64,000 nt of DNA, taken from assembly GCF_037975215.1 (NCBI RefSeq), contig NZ_CP150239.1, positions 2,890,001 through 2,954,000 of the forward strand. The letters are read 5' to 3'. The stretch's first letter is position 1. Each line of letters begins with the position of its first letter. Position numbers and translations under genes: made by a program. Below the pieces are notes generated by a model that was given only the letters and a program-made list of their open reading frames with translations, had not been told where the DNA came from and made no database searches. Positions 63,262-64,000 of the stretch are shown here, one piece after another. This DNA is from Solibacillus sp. FSL R5-0449. GTDB lineage: Bacteria > Bacillota > Bacilli > Bacillales_A > Planococcaceae.

Positions 63262-63356
63262 TTTTAATACTTTCCCGCCTAATCTTTTCAATGTTTATCG
63301 GAAGATGGATTTGGAAAAAGATTTGGATAACAAATAAAAAAAGCGAGGTTAACAAT

Positions 63357-63725
63357 ATGAAAGCAAAATCATTTTTACTAGGAATTACAACAGGCATTGT
63401 TAGCGGTGCGGCTGTTATTTTATTTACAGCACCACAATCAGGTACAGCTTTACGTCAAAACTTATTGGAAAACACAAAAATCGCCAAATCAAAACTCCAA
63501 GACGTTCAACATGAATTAAATAATGTAAAGCAATCGATTACAACATTAAAAGCAGAAGTACAAAATAGTATGCCTAGTATAGTAAATGAATTAAAGGATA
63601 ATTTCGCAAATTTCAAAACTCAGATTGAGCCGGAAACAGTAAATCTCAAACAAGAAATAGAGAAATTACAGAATTCTATAAGTGAAATCGAGAAAAATAT
63701 TCCTTCAAATAGAAATAACGAGTAA
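63357..63725 (+). CDS. yhaH: YtxH-domain protein, YhaH-like
   Basis: A 122-residue protein. A short hydrophobic glycine-rich segment (SFLLGITTGIVSGAAVILFTAPQSG, split across about 4-28) is the YtxH-domain start. The rest is a long charged helix or coiled coil (LQDVQHELNNVKQSITTLKAE..NLKQEIEKLQNSISEIEKN). Such proteins are general-stress or envelope-associated, with unknown function. The ATG at 63357 follows GCGAGG; a 38-residue longer frame over the hit terminator region is rejected. Confidence 0.87.
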   Translation: MKAKSFLLGITTGIVSGAAVILFTAPQSGTALRQNLLENTKIAKSKLQDVQHELNNVKQSITTLKAEVQNSMPSIVNELKDNFANFKTQIEPETVNLKQEIEKLQNSISEIEKNIPSNRNNE

Positions 63726-63868
63726 TGAACACTCATTCATCACTATAACTTTCGAACCAAAATAATCTTTAAAAACAGTCAAAATAATCCCAAATTTACT
63801 TTTTTATAGCATAAATCAACCAATGTTGAATTATTCCATTTTTCTAACTTTAAAGTCTTTTCTTTTAT

Positions 63869-63877
63869 TGCTATAAT
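63869..63877 (+). promoter_or_regulatory. Extended -10 promoter of hpr
   Basis: TGCTATAAT, about 38 bases before the TTG start; the -35 is poor. Confidence 0.6.
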
Positions 63878-63914
63878 ATTTTTAAAACGTAAATGAAAGA
63901 AGAAGGTGATTGCT

Positions 63915-64000
63915 TTGACAGAAGATTTATACTCACAACGAGAGGCTATGTTATTTAGCCAAAGAGTCGCACAACTTTCGAAAGCACTATGGAAAGCTAT
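63915..64000 (+). CDS. hpr: MarR-family transition-state regulator Hpr/ScoC, 5' end only
   Basis: Frame starting at TTG (63915) with AAGGTG upstream. It reads (M)TEDLYSQREAMLFSQRVAQ then LSKALWKA and is cut by the window end after 28 codons. FSQRVAQLSKALWK matches the N-terminus of ScoC/Hpr, which represses protease and sporulation-phase genes. The hit-yhaH-hpr order is as in B. subtilis. A later in-frame ATG (63948) would cut the conserved N-terminus and is less likely. Confidence 0.85.
   Translation, partial: MTEDLYSQREAMLFSQRVAQLSKALWKA

Overview
The window is a low-GC, densely coded bacterial chromosome segment. Bacillales hallmarks are present: spore-coat protein, HPrK/Crh, WhiA-YvcK-RapZ, a ClpP promoter with a CtsR-like box, HisZ with short HisG, Ecs, and Hpr/ScoC. 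Gene content and repeat families fit a Planococcaceae-type bacillus (Solibacillus/Lysinibacillus-like). The genus is an inference from family resemblance, not a database result. No prophage, intact IS element or CRISPR array was seen.

Layout. (1) 0-2.5 kb: lemA (cut by the window edge), a CotF-type coat protein, two small proteins and a zinc-ribbon protein. (2) 2.5-15.1 kb: a complete reductive pyrimidine-catabolism locus. It holds an NCS1 permease, PreA/PreT dihydropyrimidine dehydrogenase, dihydropyrimidinase, an M20 N-carbamoyl-beta-alanine amidohydrolase, a beta-alanine-type aminotransferase, malonate-semialdehyde dehydrogenase and a PucR regulator. Together these would take uracil/thymine to acetyl-CoA/propionyl-CoA. 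(3) 15.2-18.8 kb: a small phospholipase-A2-like protein and an amino-acid ABC importer with two paralogous binding proteins. (4) 19.5-27.3 kb: tRNA-Arg(CCG), clpP and the yvcD-trxB-yvcI-rapZ-yvcK-whiA-crh block in B. subtilis-like order. (5) 27.6-38.3 kb: hisZGDBHF-IE (no hisA), yvoF, ppaX, lgt, hprK, a cytochrome c551 and a YitT-family membrane protein. (6) 38.4-45.3 kb: EAL-HDOD protein, enoyl-CoA hydratase, S9 peptidase, a 1.1-kb non-coding tract with a 205-bp tandem repeat, and an acyl-CoA ligase. (7) 45.4-51.2 kb: a BceRSAB-like antimicrobial-peptide module, lipoate ligase and YhfH. (8) 51.4-59.3 kb: YhgE/TetR pair, a YtkA-like lipoprotein, hemEHY and an HmoB-like monooxygenase. (9) 59.4-64 kb: two half-size chromate transporters, ecsAB, hit, yhaH and the start of hpr/scoC.

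Most genes are ordinary housekeeping genes. The unusual signals are mainly non-coding: a 21-bp-phased array of TTCTAATA octamers at 8.65-9.08 kb; a 205-bp tandem repeat whose unit folds into a long hairpin at 42.98-43.65 kb; near-perfect palindromes at the his and amino-acid-importer promoters; a shared 23-bp operator at both yhgE-locus promoters; and several dispersed Bacillaceae-type structured repeats. The his operon also lacks hisA. Start codons were re-chosen wherever a good Shine-Dalgarno sequence and family length pointed to an internal start.
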